From contig CAAFSR010000425.1 of assembly GCA_900765705.1 (NCBI GenBank), forward strand, positions 1 to 7,272: 7,272 nucleotides of DNA. Direction: 5' to 3'. A program made the translations under genes and the position numbers. Of this stretch, positions 5,647 to 7,272 are shown in pieces. Origin of the DNA: an uncultured Faecalibacterium sp. (GTDB lineage Bacteria; Bacillota; Clostridia; Oscillospirales; Ruminococcaceae). Numbering within the stretch: position 1 is the stretch's first letter; the number at the start of each line of letters is the position of its first letter. Under the pieces are notes generated by a model. The model searched no databases and was not told where the DNA came from. It saw nothing but the letters and a program-made list of their open reading frames with translations.

Positions 5647-6501
5647 ATGGAAAAGAATGTACTGAACACCGATCTCACCGGCAAGGTGGCTGTTGTCACC
5701 GGCGCAAGCGGCACGCTGTGCTCCATTTTTGCCAAGGCGCTGGCCCGCGCGGGCGCAAAGGTGGCGCTGCTGGGCCGCAACATGGATAAGCTCAAGGAGC
5801 TTGCGGACGAGATCGAAGCCGAGGGCGGCATTGCCAAGGGCTACACCTGCAACGTGATGAACAAAGCCAACTGCCTGCAGGTGGCCGAGGACGTGATGGC
5901 AGACCTTGGCCCCTGCGATATCCTTGTGAACGGTGCCGGCGGCAACAATGCCCGCGCCAACACGGACAAGGAATATTTTGAGATGGGCGATCTGGAAAGT
6001 GACACTGTTACCTTTTTTGATCTGGACGAGAGCGGCGTGGAGATGGTGTTCAACCTGAACTTCATCGGCACGTTGCTGCCCACACAGGCTTTTGCACGGC
6101 AGATGGTAGGCCGCGATGGCTGCAACATCCTGAACATTTCCAGCATGAACGCCTATCTGCCCCTGACTAAGATCCCCGCCTACTCCGGCTCTAAGGCTGC
6201 GGTGACCAACTTTACCCAGTGGCTGGCAGTGCATTTCAGCAAGGTGGGCATCCGGGTCAACGCCATTGCCCCGGGCTTTTTTGCCAGCGAGCAGAACGCA
6301 AAGCTGCTCTTCAACGAGGACGGCACCCCCACCGAGCGCACCAAAAAGATCCTTGCCGCCACCCCCATGGGCCACTTCGGTGACAGCGAGAAGGACCTTG
6401 TGGGCGCACTGCTGTTCCTTTTGAACAACGATGCGGCGGGCTTTATCACCGGCATCTGTCTGGCGGTGGACGGCGGTTTCTTGGCCTATTCCGGCGTGTA
6501 A
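5647..6501 (+). CDS. SDR-family oxidoreductase, probable D-mannonate oxidoreductase (fructuronate reductase)
   Basis: A 284-residue cytoplasmic short-chain dehydrogenase, expected to interconvert D-fructuronate and D-mannonate with NAD(P)H, a step of glucuronate breakdown ahead of mannonate dehydratase. Rossmann features: a nucleotide-binding TGASGTLC at 18-25, NGAGG at 95-99, and the catalytic set N138, S166, Y179 and K183 (YSGSK), then PG at 209-210. The family-specific stretches are strong: GAGGNNARANTDKEYFE (96-112), FFDLDESG (123-130), NLNFIGTLLPTQ (136-147), ISSMNAYLPLTKIPAYS (164-180), TQWLAVHFSKVGIRVNAIAPGFF (start 190) and the ending VDGGFLAYSGV, all typical of SDR-type mannonate oxidoreductases as I know them. 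This is a different protein family from E. coli UxuB with the same role. It ends in tandem TAA codons. It is transcribed away from the symporter and shares its regulatory region. Uronate isomerase and mannonate dehydratase are not in the window. Confidence 0.88.
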   Translation: MEKNVLNTDLTGKVAVVTGASGTLCSIFAKALARAGAKVALLGRNMDKLKELADEIEAEGGIAKGYTCNVMNKANCLQVAEDVMADLGPCDILVNGAGGNNARANTDKEYFEMGDLESDTVTFFDLDESGVEMVFNLNFIGTLLPTQAFARQMVGRDGCNILNISSMNAYLPLTKIPAYSGSKAAVTNFTQWLAVHFSKVGIRVNAIAPGFFASEQNAKLLFNEDGTPTERTKKILAATPMGHFGDSEKDLVGALLFLLNNDAAGFITGICLAVDGGFLAYSGV

Positions 6502-6520
6502 TAAGCACTGCAAAATATAC

Positions 6521-6577
6521 AAAAACCACCCCTGTCTCCCGAAGCAGAAGCCCGGCGGGACAGGGGTGGTCGTTTTG
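6521..6577. terminator. Bidirectional terminator between convergent genes
   Basis: A perfect 12-bp stem, ACCACCCCTGTC (6525-6536) with 6559-6570, begins 23 bases after the dehydrogenase stop. Plus-strand reading gives CGTTTTG after the stem. Minus-strand reading gives five T (6525-6521) directly after it. It can therefore end both the dehydrogenase and the DUF4349 transcripts, with the better T tract serving the latter. Confidence 0.9.
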
Positions 6578-6603
6578 TTATGTGGTTTGGACAAAGGCGG
6601 GGG

Positions 6604-7272
6604 TCACTTTTTCGGGTGCTTTTTGCGCCATGCCAGTGCCACGGCAACGGCGGCGCACGCCAGCACTGCCAGCGGCCAGACGGAGGCCAGTGCCACTACA
6701 AGCTGCTGCAGGCCGTTCACAAAGCTGCTCCAGCCGGTGATAAAGGCGGTGCCGATGCGGGAGAAAAAGCTCTCGTCCGCAGGCGTATAGGTCTGCACTT
6801 CGTTCAGGTCGATATACACGGTGCACTGCTGCACCTGATCGCTGTACCAGTCCAGCTGGCTCTGCCAGCTTTCGATCTGGGACTGCACCTCGGTAAGGGA
6901 GTCCTCGATCTGCAGCAGGTCCGAAAGATCCTCGGCCTGTGCCTGCAGCTGCTGCAGGCGGGTGCGCTGTGCCTGTAGGTTGGCAAGCCGCGCGGACACA
7001 TCCATATACTGGGCGGTCACGTCCTCCGCCTGCTGGCTGCGGTAGGTCACGTTGCCGGCGGCGGCCACAGCGTCCAGAAAGCTCTGGTAGCTGGCCTGCG
7101 GCACCCGGTAGGTCAGGCTGACGGAGCGGCTGGAACCGGAGCGGGAGTACTCGCTGCTGGATTCCAGATAGCCGCCTGCCTCGGCAAGGGCGCTGTCCAG
7201 TGCGCTGCGGGCTGCTTCGTAGTCCTTGCTTTCCAGCGTCAGGTTTGCGGTGTAGATGATCTGGGCGCTGTC
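6604..7272 (-). CDS. DUF4349 domain-containing membrane protein, N-terminus outside window
   Basis: The reading frame stays open to the window edge, so only the C-terminal 222 residues are seen. They fit the DUF4349 pattern. First comes a beta-rich start (IIYTANLTLESKDYEAA at visible 5-21, then GGYLESSS), followed by SVSLTYRVP (50-58). After AEDVTAQYMDVSARLANL comes a long coiled coil rich in Leu and Gln (about 92-149). A beta strand (TVYIDLNEVQTY) follows, then a hydrophobic membrane segment (about 191-215), and the chain ends in the basic tail RKKHPKK. Members usually begin with a lipoprotein or signal sequence, which would lie upstream here. The outside-facing domain would therefore be held by the C-terminal helix with the basic tail in the cytoplasm. 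The molecular role of the family is not established. It converges on the dehydrogenase gene and shows no link to the sugar genes. A GTG at 7102-7104 is internal, not the start. Confidence 0.85.
   Translation of the reverse strand, partial: DSAQIIYTANLTLESKDYEAARSALDSALAEAGGYLESSSEYSRSGSSRSVSLTYRVPQASYQSFLDAVAAAGNVTYRSQQAEDVTAQYMDVSARLANLQAQRTRLQQLQAQAEDLSDLLQIEDSLTEVQSQIESWQSQLDWYSDQVQQCTVYIDLNEVQTYTPADESFFSRIGTAFITGWSSFVNGLQQLVVALASVWPLAVLACAAVAVALAWRKKHPKK

Noticed and set aside
5611..6594. Minus-strand open frame of 327 codons opposite the dehydrogenase gene
   Set aside because: Runs through the terminator and the divergent promoter region and encodes a compositionally biased product. It is a shadow of the SDR gene.
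7102..7104. GTG as the start of a 166-residue protein
   Set aside because: The frame continues upstream to the window edge with typical DUF4349 sequence, so this GTG is an internal valine codon.

Overview
The window reads as ordinary chromosome from a moderately GC-rich anaerobic Firmicute of the gut. Faecalibacterium or a close Oscillospiraceae relative is the best guess. That guess rests on codon use, strong AGGAG-type ribosome binding sites and the look of the proteins; no database search was run. No mobile element, CRISPR array, integrase or phage gene is visible.

Layout, left to right: an initiator tRNA-fMet gene on the plus strand (6-82) with its own perfect-stem terminator; a terminator facing the other way; then three minus-strand genes transcribed right to left. 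These are a GPH-family sugar/hexuronide:cation symporter (3941-5341), an AraC-family regulator (2578-3789) and a 746-residue family 2 glycoside hydrolase (204-2444). Divergent from the symporter, across a 305-bp intergenic region, lies a plus-strand short-chain dehydrogenase (5647-6501) that closely resembles SDR-type D-mannonate oxidoreductases (fructuronate reductases). It converges, over a bidirectional terminator, on a minus-strand DUF4349 membrane protein whose N-terminus lies beyond the window edge.

The middle four genes make sense as a small hexuronide-use locus. The symporter would import a glycoside. The cytoplasmic GH2 enzyme, which has no signal peptide but has an N-x-K motif like that of beta-glucuronidases, would release the hexuronic acid. 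After isomerisation by an enzyme not encoded here, the SDR would reduce fructuronate to mannonate. The AraC protein would sense the substrate or an intermediate. The GH2 substrate is the weakest link: a beta-galactosidase-type activity is not excluded by sequence alone.

The most interesting signals are the long C-terminal helical, Met-rich extension of the GH2 enzyme, a 53-nt compound palindrome upstream of the araC-type gene, and several short repeats in the intergenic regions that could be regulator half-sites. I see no clear sign of a wholly new system.
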